Source: Desulfobacula sp.
GTDB lineage: Bacteria > Desulfobacterota > Desulfobacteria > Desulfobacterales > Desulfobacteraceae
DNA: 5,397 bases
Direction: 5' to 3'
Assembly: GCA_011390085.1 (NCBI GenBank)
Contig: JAABTB010000185.1
Coordinates: forward strand, 1-5,397
A program made the position numbers and the translations under genes. Below are positions 1 through 5,397 of the stretch, piece after piece. Every line of letters starts with the position of its first letter. Within the stretch, counting starts at the first letter, position 1. Below the pieces are notes generated by a model, which saw nothing but the letters and a program-made list of their open reading frames with translations, made no database searches and was not told the DNA's origin.

Positions 1-1
1 G

Positions 2-163
2 GGGGTTAATATCATCGGCCGGCATACCGCATTAGGGGATGCCATTGCCACTGCGGAAATATTTTTAAAACTGATCCCCCTTTTGAACAGCAACGGGGTC
101 CTGACCTTAGGGGATGCCGTCAAAGCATCCAAAAAATCCTATTATGCGCGATTGAAATATTAA
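2..163 (+). CDS. DEDDh 3'-5' exonuclease (DNA polymerase III epsilon-like), C-terminal 53 residues only
   Basis: The frame is open from the left edge and ends at TAA (161-163), so only the C-terminus is present. It contains GRHTALGDAIATAEIF, which matches the Exo III motif of DEDDh exonucleases (H-x4-D: His at fragment residue 8, Asp at residue 13). That motif supplies the general-base histidine and the last metal-binding aspartate. The tail after the motif (LTLGDAV...YYARLKY) resembles the ends of epsilon-like exonucleases encoded beside or fused to CBS/DUF294 proteins. The family removes nucleotides from DNA or RNA 3' ends in the cytoplasm. Whether this one is a free exonuclease or carries N-terminal domains cannot be seen. 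A DUF294 protein is encoded two genes downstream, consistent with the usual association. The family call is firm; the substrate is unknown. Confidence 0.85.
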   Translation, partial: GVNIIGRHTALGDAIATAEIFLKLIPLLNSNGVLTLGDAVKASKKSYYARLKY

Positions 164-227
164 TGAAGATTATCATTGATCTGAAAACCAGTAAAATGCT
201 ACCTGATTGGAAATTAATCCTATAATG

Positions 228-233
228 AAGGAG
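228..233 (+). promoter_or_regulatory. Shine-Dalgarno site setting the lemA-like start
   Basis: AAGGAG lies 6 nt before ATG 240. This optimal spacing favours ATG 240 over two in-frame alternatives upstream: ATG 225, which lacks a well-placed Shine-Dalgarno, and TTG 207. Confidence 0.75.
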
Positions 234-239
234 ATTCCC

Positions 240-845
240 ATGCAAAATTCCTCTCTGAGCGCCTTCGCACTTGCTTCCATCGCAACAGCCATTGTCCTGT
301 TCTGTGTCATTTTCGGCGGATACACCAGTTTTTACAGATCCCAGAACCGCATTGAAGATTCAAAAACAGCCCTTATGGAATCCTGCCGGGAAAGGATGTT
401 ATTATTGCCCGCGCTTTCCGGTTTCTTGGAAAGGGTGAATCCGGACATTCCGCCCCCCATGGGTCACCCCCTGGAAAAAGCCAATGCCCTTCTGATGGAC
501 GTCCTTCAGCAGAAACGCCCCCTTGAGGAAAAAATGACCAAGGAATTTGAAAACTCTCAAACCGGTCTGACAATGCAGATCAAAGACATTTTCGTCCGGT
601 TAAAAGCTGTTTCCGGCCCTAATAACCCGGCAGAGACCGAAGCCCTGAGGCAGAAATTTTTCAAGGCCCAGGACAACCTCTATGTCGCCAAAGAAAAATA
701 CAATTACGAAGTTTCCTATTTCAACAGGAGGGTCCGAAGTTTTCCGGTTTCTTTAATTGCAAAACTGTTCGGTTTCCATGAAATCGTCTATTATCCCTTT
801 TCAGACCAGGCCTTTTTGCCTTCCCGGAAGGTATTCGAACCCTGA
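240..845 (+). CDS. LemA family membrane protein, divergent
   Basis: This encodes 201 residues. A single hydrophobic segment at about residues 8-28 is followed by a charged, mostly helical domain, the usual LemA layout of one N-terminal membrane anchor plus a helical bundle. The C-terminus carries the strongest family signature, at about residues 150-179: YNYEV..FN, then RSFPVSLIAKLFGF. The proximal part (residues 38-64, ending in a LLLPALSGFLE stretch) is a loose match to the family's RxxLiPnLv region, and the middle is poorly conserved. LemA proteins are widespread, but their biochemical role is not established. It follows the exonuclease by 76 nt and precedes the cNMP/CBS/DUF294 gene by 19 nt, so an operon is likely. 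ATG 240 is chosen because of AAGGAG at 228-233. The family assignment rests mainly on the C-terminal motif. Confidence 0.8.
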   Translation: MQNSSLSAFALASIATAIVLFCVIFGGYTSFYRSQNRIEDSKTALMESCRERMLLLPALSGFLERVNPDIPPPMGHPLEKANALLMDVLQQKRPLEEKMTKEFENSQTGLTMQIKDIFVRLKAVSGPNNPAETEALRQKFFKAQDNLYVAKEKYNYEVSYFNRRVRSFPVSLIAKLFGFHEIVYYPFSDQAFLPSRKVFEP

Positions 846-864
846 ACGAGTGAGAATCACGGAT

Positions 865-2748
865 ATGAGTTTATTTCAAAAAAAATCACGGCTTTTCCCC
901 TTCTCTGTTCTTCCCAAAACAGAGGAGAAGGCTGTATTCAATGCCTTCTCCTATGAACAATATTCAAAGCATACGATTCTTCTGGAGCAGGAGCTGACCC
1001 GGGTTGAAAAACTTTATATTCTGTCCAAGGGTATAGGGCATTATTATTTTGAAGACCACCATATAAAAATCCTGAATGGAGAGCTGAATCCGGGGGACAA
1101 TTTCGGAGGAATTTCCATCCTCTTTAATGAGGGGATTTCCATCCGGTCCCTGGAGGTTCTGGAAGATTCCGTGTTTGTTACCCTGGATGCGGATATATTC
1201 CTGGGCCTGTGCCGGAATTATCCCGTATTCCAGGACCATTTTGCCGCTGAATTCGGAAAATGCATGCTGAATAAGGCCTTTGCCGGAATCATGGCCAGGC
1301 AGATCCGGGATAAGGAATTCAGTCTGCCTTTTTTCAACCGGCCCATATCTTCGGTTTTCAAACCCAATATTTCCACCTGCTCCAGGGAAACCCCCATAGA
1401 AGAGGCTGCCGTTAAAATGAGCCGGAACAATGCCAGCGCCATCCTGATCAAAAACAACGAGCAAACCATCGAGGGAATCGTCACGGATGCGGATTTGAAA
1501 CACAAGGTGGTGACGGGCCGGCATGACCCGTCGGAACCCATATCTGCGGTCATGTCCTCTCCCTTGATTTCCATTTCCGCCGATGCCCAGGTTTTTGAAG
1601 CCTTTTTAACCATGCACAGCCATGACAAACGGCATATTGCGGTTTACAGCCGGTCCGGTGATATCACAGGAATCATCAGCCAGAAAGATCTCATTTCAGC
1701 CCAGACGGAATCCGCTTATCTGTTGATAAAAACCGCCATGTCCGCCCGCTCCATAAAAGAAATCGAAAACATTCATTCAAAGCTTGAAAAAATGCTTTTT
1801 GACCCTCTGAGAAACGGGGCAAACCCGGAATACATCACCCGGCTCATCTCTGCATGTTCAGATGCCGTCATCGACAGAATCATCCGTTTTTCCCTGGAAA
1901 AAGCCGGATCCCCTCCCTGCCGGTTCGCCTTTCTGACCATGGGATCCGAAGGCCGGGAAGAGCAGACCCTGATATCAGACCAGGACAATGCCATTGTTTT
2001 CGAAGATACAAACGATCCGGAAAATGCAAAAGCCTATTTTGACGGCCTTGCTGTTTTGATCTGCGACCAGCTTGATATGGCAGGATATAGTTTCTGCAAA
2101 GGCGGGAATATGGCTAAAAACCCGAAATGGTGTCAGCCTCTGTCCCAGTGGAAAACCTATTTCAATACCTGGATCAGAACATCAAACCCGGAGAATCTTC
2201 TTTATTCCAGTATCTTTTTTGATTTCCGGGGAACCTTTGGTGATACCCTTCTCGCCGATGAATTAAAACATTTTCTTTTGCATACCATAAACGGCTGGCC
2301 CGGTTTTTTACGGCACCTTACGGAAAACGCCCTCTATTACAAACCGCCCATCGGCATGTTTGGTAAACTTCTGGTTGAAACCGAGGGAGATGAAAAAGGA
2401 TATCTGGACTTGAAGAGCGCCATGCTGCCCATTATTGACTTTTCAAGAATCTACGCCCTCAAGAATGGGATTTCACAAACCAACACCCTGACCCGCCTGT
2501 TCAGGCTATATACCCGCCATGCCCTGACCGGAAAGGAATATATGGATATCGTCCGGGGCTATAATTATCTGATGCAGCTTCGATTTATGCGACAGATTAC
2601 CACCATCATGGATGAACAAAAAAAACCGGATAATTTTATCAATCCCCGGAACCTTTCCTCCATTGATCATATCCTTTTAAAAGAAATTTTCAGGTTGATT
2701 GAAAAACTCCAACAAAAACTCGGTCTTGAATTCACAGGGAATATCTAA
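865..2748 (+). CDS. cNMP-binding-like / CBS pair / DUF294 nucleotidyltransferase-like signalling protein
   Basis: This encodes 627 residues with no membrane segment, so it is probably cytoplasmic. Domains in order: a cyclic-nucleotide-binding-like beta-roll (about 20-135, with PGDNFGG at 76-82); two CBS domains (about 161-220 with GIVTDADL at 204-211, and about 225-280 with GIISQKDL at 269-276); a DUF294 nucleotidyltransferase-like domain with GSEGREEQ at 360-367 and D372/D374 as the likely metal ligands; and a DUF294 C-terminal helical region (about 465-615). CBS pairs generally sense adenosine nucleotides. DUF294 proteins share the GlnD-type nucleotidyltransferase core, but their substrate is generally unknown. 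The catalytic motif is intact, so activity is plausible. In the beta-roll, the usual FGE glutamate is Gly82. ATG 865 is preferred because earlier in-frame starts (757, GTG 850) overlap or crowd lemA. No good Shine-Dalgarno precedes it, so translation may be coupled to lemA, which ends 19 nt before. Confidence 0.88.
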   Translation: MSLFQKKSRLFPFSVLPKTEEKAVFNAFSYEQYSKHTILLEQELTRVEKLYILSKGIGHYYFEDHHIKILNGELNPGDNFGGISILFNEGISIRSLEVLEDSVFVTLDADIFLGLCRNYPVFQDHFAAEFGKCMLNKAFAGIMARQIRDKEFSLPFFNRPISSVFKPNISTCSRETPIEEAAVKMSRNNASAILIKNNEQTIEGIVTDADLKHKVVTGRHDPSEPISAVMSSPLISISADAQVFEAFLTMHSHDKRHIAVYSRSGDITGIISQKDLISAQTESAYLLIKTAMSARSIKEIENIHSKLEKMLFDPLRNGANPEYITRLISACSDAVIDRIIRFSLEKAGSPPCRFAFLTMGSEGREEQTLISDQDNAIVFEDTNDPENAKAYFDGLAVLICDQLDMAGYSFCKGGNMAKNPKWCQPLSQWKTYFNTWIRTSNPENLLYSSIFFDFRGTFGDTLLADELKHFLLHTINGWPGFLRHLTENALYYKPPIGMFGKLLVETEGDEKGYLDLKSAMLPIIDFSRIYALKNGISQTNTLTRLFRLYTRHALTGKEYMDIVRGYNYLMQLRFMRQITTIMDEQKKPDNFINPRNLSSIDHILLKEIFRLIEKLQQKLGLEFTGNI

Positions 2749-2775
2749 TAGGAAAGCTTATATTAATCTAAAAAA

Positions 2776-2781
2776 AAGGAG
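2776..2781 (+). promoter_or_regulatory. Shine-Dalgarno site for the exported 132-residue protein
   Basis: AAGGAG lies 7 nt before ATG 2789. It fixes the start there and rules out the open extension back into the preceding gene. The resulting N-terminus is a textbook signal peptide, which supports the choice. Confidence 0.8.
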
Positions 2782-2788
2782 ATTCGGT

Positions 2789-3187
2789 ATGAAACGAAAA
2801 ACAGGTGCTATTTTCTTATGGCTGGTGGGGCTGATTCTAGTGGTGATGTTGCAAAACTCCTTTGCAGCAGACAAAACTGTTGAATTTGTGTCAGTGGATG
2901 ACGGCGGTGTGATTTCGATTTATCCGGATTCCTTTCCCGTTGAACGGGCCGTCAAAGGCAAGGTCAAAGGATTCAGCAAGGCGGAAATCGTCGAACAGGG
3001 ACTGACCGTTGAAGTTCTGGTGCTTGATGTTCTCCATGGACCCATCCCCATTGAAAAAAACGGCAAATGGAAAATAAAAGTCACTCTCAAAGATGCAGAC
3101 CTTGTTTTAAAAGCGATTGTAAAAGACAAAACCGGCAAAGAGCTTGCCGCTACTTCCATCAAGGCAACGGCTTCAGGAGAATTTTAA
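2789..3187 (+). CDS. Small exported protein, probable Ig-like beta-sandwich, function unknown
   Basis: This encodes 132 residues. The N-terminus is a clear Sec signal peptide: basic MKRK, a hydrophobic core at residues 7-21, and a probable cleavage at about residues 26/27 (NSFA-A). No lipobox cysteine is present, so the mature protein of about 106 residues should be periplasmic or secreted. It is rich in alternating hydrophobic residues. The segment around 88-120 (NGKWKIKVTL, then an LKAIVKDKTGKELA run) has the spacing seen in bacterial Ig-like domains, where a GxW strand is followed by a DxxG turn. No cysteines or catalytic motifs are visible. I do not recognise a named family. It starts 40 nt after the DUF294 gene with no clear promoter between, and a hairpin terminator follows it, so it is probably the last gene of that operon. 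The Ig-like fold is an inference from pattern only. Confidence 0.75.
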   Translation: MKRKTGAIFLWLVGLILVVMLQNSFAADKTVEFVSVDDGGVISIYPDSFPVERAVKGKVKGFSKAEIVEQGLTVEVLVLDVLHGPIPIEKNGKWKIKVTLKDADLVLKAIVKDKTGKELAATSIKATASGEF

Positions 3188-3321
3188 TATCCAAGCTCCC
3201 GCCCCCTGAGGGTGGGAGCTTCCCTTTTCATTCTGGTTGAGCTTGAGAAGAAGACATTGATCTTGACGGAATACTGGCCAACTACCCTGATATCATCAAG
3301 GACGAACCCACTAAATTTATT
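3188..3321. other. Convergent intergenic gap
   Basis: This 134-nt gap separates the 3' ends of the two convergent units. Its first part holds the hairpin terminator. The remainder (3230-3321) shows no promoter, RNA gene or repeat that I can support. A plus-strand frame opening after a TGA at 3244-3246 has protein-like composition but lacks a start codon; it is described in the findings. Confidence 0.6.
3193..3229 (+). terminator. Intrinsic terminator of the plus-strand operon
   Basis: A 12-bp stem pairs AAGCTCCCGCCC (3193-3204) with GGGTGGGAGCTT (3210-3221). All pairs are Watson-Crick except one G-T wobble, and the loop is the 5-nt CCTGA. A short TTTT run (3225-3228) follows after three Cs. 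It begins 6 nt after the stop of the exported-protein gene. The T tail is short, so termination may be incomplete. On the minus strand the hairpin has no T run after it, so it is a weaker terminator for the convergent genes. Confidence 0.8.
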
Positions 3322-3693
3322 TCAGAGTCTGAATTCTTCTTTGCAGTGATCGCAGAAGGAAGTTGCCGGGACCTGTTTGCAATGAAGACATTTGTCCATT
3401 AAATACCGGTCCTTGCCTTGCACTTGCCCGCATTCGGGGCAGTGCCAGTTTTTTTGGGTCGGCAGGATCTTATGACAGTGAGGACATTTGATGGGAAATT
3501 TCCTGAAAATAAAAAACAGGACCATGGCAAACAGCAAAAAAGGACCCAGCATTTGAAACTCGGGACTCTTGGCGAATTCATCAAATTCCCTGGCCCCGCT
3601 TAAAATCATGTACATCAGAAAAGCGATGGTGGTAATCGCCAAGAATTTAAACCGGAAATGGAAAAATACACTTTGCAACGGTTTGCCCTCCAT
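3322..3693 (-). CDS. Two-TM membrane protein with double zinc-ribbon-like C-terminus, function unknown
   Basis: This encodes 123 residues. Hydrophobic segments at about 16-32 and 48-63 should form two membrane helices joined by a short acidic loop (REFDEFAKSPEF). The soluble C-terminus has two four-cysteine clusters: CPHC at 70-73 with CPEC at 85-88, and CLHC at 102-105 with CDHC at 114-117. Each looks like a structural zinc ribbon with CxxC knuckles. Such domains may bind nucleic acid or protein, or simply stabilise the fold; nothing here decides between these. An AGGGAGGG Shine-Dalgarno (3701-3708, complement) lies 7 nt before ATG 3693, supporting the start. It begins 19 nt after the DUF748 gene on the same strand, so it is likely co-transcribed and may act with it at the envelope. 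The helices and cysteine clusters are clear; the role is unknown. Confidence 0.8.
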   Translation of the reverse strand: MEGKPLQSVFFHFRFKFLAITTIAFLMYMILSGAREFDEFAKSPEFQMLGPFLLFAMVLFFIFRKFPIKCPHCHKILPTQKNWHCPECGQVQGKDRYLMDKCLHCKQVPATSFCDHCKEEFRL

Positions 3694-3700
3694 GGTTCTG

Positions 3701-3708
3701 CCCTCCCT
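3701..3708 (-). promoter_or_regulatory. Shine-Dalgarno site for the zinc-ribbon membrane protein
   Basis: On the minus strand AGGGAGGG sits 7 nt before ATG 3693, inside the 19-nt gap after the DUF748 stop codon. The strong site means this gene can be translated independently of its upstream neighbour. Confidence 0.7.
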
Positions 3709-3712
3709 GTTC

Positions 3713-5397
3713 TTATTTTAATGAAAAATTCACCCTGCCGGTCAGGTCGGTTTCTTCTTTTTTGACTGCCGAGGGTTCCAGCAAAAATATCCTTTCCTTT
3801 TCAACCTTTCCTGTGGAAAGGATATAGGCTTTTGTATTTTCCGCCCTTGTTAAGGCCAAATACCGAAGGTCATTTTCATCCACAGTGATATGAGTGATCA
3901 AAAGCTTTTTTTTCTCTTCAAGATCCAGTTTCTTTTCCCCGCCTTTTTCATCCCTGGGTTTGGGGAATTCCGCCCGATCATAAACCTTTTCAATATATTT
4001 TTCTTTTTCTTCCGGGGTGAGGGGTTCGGTAACGGCTTTGGGTGAAGACAGGGAATACCATGCTTGTTTAGATCTTTCTTCTTTTAACAAATCCTCAAAC
4101 CGCTTTTCCCGAATGCCTTCAGCATCCCGTATCGGATTATAACCCCCCTGGATTTCAAGCCTGATGGAGGGTTTTTCCTTCAGAATTTCAGCCAGTTTGT
4201 CTATTTTTTCGTGCTCGCTTTCCTTGATCCGGCCCTCCCCGAATTCAAATTCAACAAAACTCAGTTCCTCCCCTCCCCCGAACAGGGAGCCGAGAATGGA
4301 AAAAGGAGAAGTGATGACTTTCAGGATCATATTAGCCATCATTTTCAGAATAATCGCCCCCAGTTTGAATTCAGGATCATCCAGCCTGCCTTCCACGGGC
4401 AGGTCAAGATCGATCTGACCGGCCCTGTTTTTCAAAAGAGAGATGGCAAGGCCAACGGGCAGGGAGGTGGCATGTTCACTGTCCACCTTTTCGCCCAGCT
4501 CGAAATTATCAAACCGGGCACGATTTTCAGACTTTAAAACATTGCCGTCAATCAGGTATTTCAGATCCAGAATAAGCTTTCCCTTTTCAATCTTATACCC
4601 CAGATACTTGGATGCATAAGGGGTGAAATTGGACAGCTCAATATCTTTAAATGACACATTGATTTCGGCAAATTTCTTTTCCGCCAGAAGATTCACCGTC
4701 CCCAGTATTTCAAGGGGTGAGGAAGCGCCGTGAAGCCCTTGCAGGTGAAGCTTGGCCCGGGATTCTTCCTTCGATGAAAGCCCGGTCAGGGAACCGGCGA
4801 TCTCTTTCATATCGGCCTTATAATTGGGTTTGGTCAGATAATCTGAAAAAGCGATATTTCCGCCTTGCAGGGTGATCTTTTCAATATTGATCTTGGGTTT
4901 CTTTTCAGCGGATGGTTTTACGGGCTGCGGACCGGCGGTTTTGTTCTGTGGCGCATCAGAATTATAAATCGAAGATACATTGAGTTCCCCGGATTCGCTC
5001 ACCATAATTTTGGAATAAAAATCCGTTAGCGAGATTTCCTCGGCATTGATCTCCACCGGAAAAAGGGAGATCTCCAGCCCTGTCAAATAGAGAGAATTGA
5101 AATTGAAAAAATCTTGTTTAGTTGTTTTATCAAAGCTTGAAAATTTGGCGACAGAGCTTTCTCCTGCAAAACGAAGCATTTCCCCGGATTTCTGTTTCAT
5201 ATCCATTGAAAGCTTTCCCTTTAAATTGATATTTCCTTCAGTGACAAGGATTTTGACGGCATCACCAAAATAGGGCTGAAGGGTTTCGATATCGATTTTT
5301 TCAAGGTTGATATCCAAATCTGCTGTTTGACCCAAGGGATTTACATCACCGGAAATCTCGATTTTACCGCTCTCGCCCCAGGTCATCCGGGTATTGA
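3713..5397 (-). CDS. DUF748 (AsmA-like) envelope protein, C-terminal part, 5' end outside window
   Basis: The frame stays open through the right edge; codons before the methionine at 5384-5386 are sense, so that methionine is internal. Numbered from that methionine, 557 residues are visible. The first ~340 are strand-rich, with repeated amphipathic patterns typical of AsmA/DUF748 proteins (DLDINLEKIDIETLQPYFG at 23-41, ELSNFTPYASKYLG at 250-263). A linker rich in Pro and Lys spans about 145-165. The DUF748 hallmark follows: LDLPVEGRLDDPEFKLG at 327-343 and a hydrophobic helix-prone stretch at 344-370. Residues 378-420 and 505-537 resemble the two halves of an OmpA-like domain, separated by about 85 charged residues. 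AsmA-like proteins are envelope proteins, usually anchored in the inner membrane; some relatives are implicated in lipid movement between membranes. The N-terminal anchor is off the window. The partner gene is the zinc-ribbon membrane protein 19 nt downstream. Confidence 0.85.
   Translation of the reverse strand, partial: NTRMTWGESGKIEISGDVNPLGQTADLDINLEKIDIETLQPYFGDAVKILVTEGNINLKGKLSMDMKQKSGEMLRFAGESSVAKFSSFDKTTKQDFFNFNSLYLTGLEISLFPVEINAEEISLTDFYSKIMVSESGELNVSSIYNSDAPQNKTAGPQPVKPSAEKKPKINIEKITLQGGNIAFSDYLTKPNYKADMKEIAGSLTGLSSKEESRAKLHLQGLHGASSPLEILGTVNLLAEKKFAEINVSFKDIELSNFTPYASKYLGYKIEKGKLILDLKYLIDGNVLKSENRARFDNFELGEKVDSEHATSLPVGLAISLLKNRAGQIDLDLPVEGRLDDPEFKLGAIILKMMANMILKVITSPFSILGSLFGGGEELSFVEFEFGEGRIKESEHEKIDKLAEILKEKPSIRLEIQGGYNPIRDAEGIREKRFEDLLKEERSKQAWYSLSSPKAVTEPLTPEEKEKYIEKVYDRAEFPKPRDEKGGEKKLDLEEKKKLLITHITVDENDLRYLALTRAENTKAYILSTGKVEKERIFLLEPSAVKKEETDLTGRVNFSLK

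Noticed and set aside
221..226. Perfect TATAAT just before lemA
   Set aside because: No -35-like hexamer lies 16-18 nt upstream (the region reads near GCTACC). Transcription starting downstream of it would cut off the lemA Shine-Dalgarno at 228-233.
207..239. Longer lemA start at TTG 207 or ATG 225
   Set aside because: Neither has a well-placed Shine-Dalgarno, whereas ATG 240 has AAGGAG at 6 nt.
757..864. Upstream extension of the cNMP/CBS/DUF294 frame into lemA
   Set aside because: It would overlap the conserved LemA C-terminus in another frame, the extra residues are not domain-like, and ATG 865 starts just before the beta-roll.
964..1628. Long minus-strand open frames (186 and 136 codons) opposite the cNMP/CBS region
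   Set aside because: They are antisense shadows of a gene with clear domain motifs, have no ribosome binding sites, and show no recognisable protein pattern.
3321..3333. Palindrome TTCAGAGTCTGAA at the end of the zinc-ribbon gene
   Set aside because: The arms are 6 bp with a single central base, so no stable RNA hairpin forms, and no T run follows on the minus strand.
4164..4537. Plus-strand open frames opposite the DUF748 gene
   Set aside because: They overlap each other and a well-supported minus-strand gene, and they have low-complexity composition.
1..5397. Mobile element, CRISPR, phage or defence system
   Set aside because: No transposase, integrase, terminal inverted repeats, spaced direct repeats or defence effector motifs are visible; base composition looks even across the window.

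Overview
This is a 5.4 kb stretch of an ordinary bacterial chromosome, very probably a Gram-negative proteobacterial-type organism. The evidence for this is a DUF748/AsmA-like envelope protein with an OmpA-like tail and a Sec-exported small protein. The domain mix and moderate GC content would fit a Desulfobacterota lineage (Desulfobacterales-like), but that placement is an inference and nothing in the window proves it.

Plus strand, 1-3229. The window opens in the last 53 codons of a DEDDh 3'-5' exonuclease (DNA polymerase III epsilon type). After it come a divergent LemA-family membrane protein (240-845), a 627-residue cNMP-binding-like/CBS-pair/DUF294 nucleotidyltransferase-like protein (865-2748), and a small exported beta-rich protein (2789-3187). 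Gaps are 76, 19 and 40 nt, no convincing internal promoter is visible, and a 12-bp hairpin with a short T run (3193-3229) closes the series. This looks like one operon. DEDDh exonucleases and CBS/DUF294 proteins are often neighbours or fused; here a LemA-type membrane protein sits between the two.

Minus strand, 3322-5397. A convergent pair follows. A 5'-truncated DUF748 (AsmA-like) protein runs in from the right edge and is followed 19 nt later by a 123-residue protein with two membrane segments and two four-cysteine zinc-ribbon-like clusters. They are probably co-transcribed.

The two transcription units converge on a 134-nt gap (3188-3321) that holds the terminator and possibly a short coding relic. 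I see no tRNA, rRNA, CRISPR array, insertion sequence or attachment site. The most interesting points are the exonuclease-LemA-cNMP/CBS/nucleotidyltransferase arrangement and an altered phosphate-binding cassette in the cNMP-like domain. Neither is enough to claim a new system from sequence alone.
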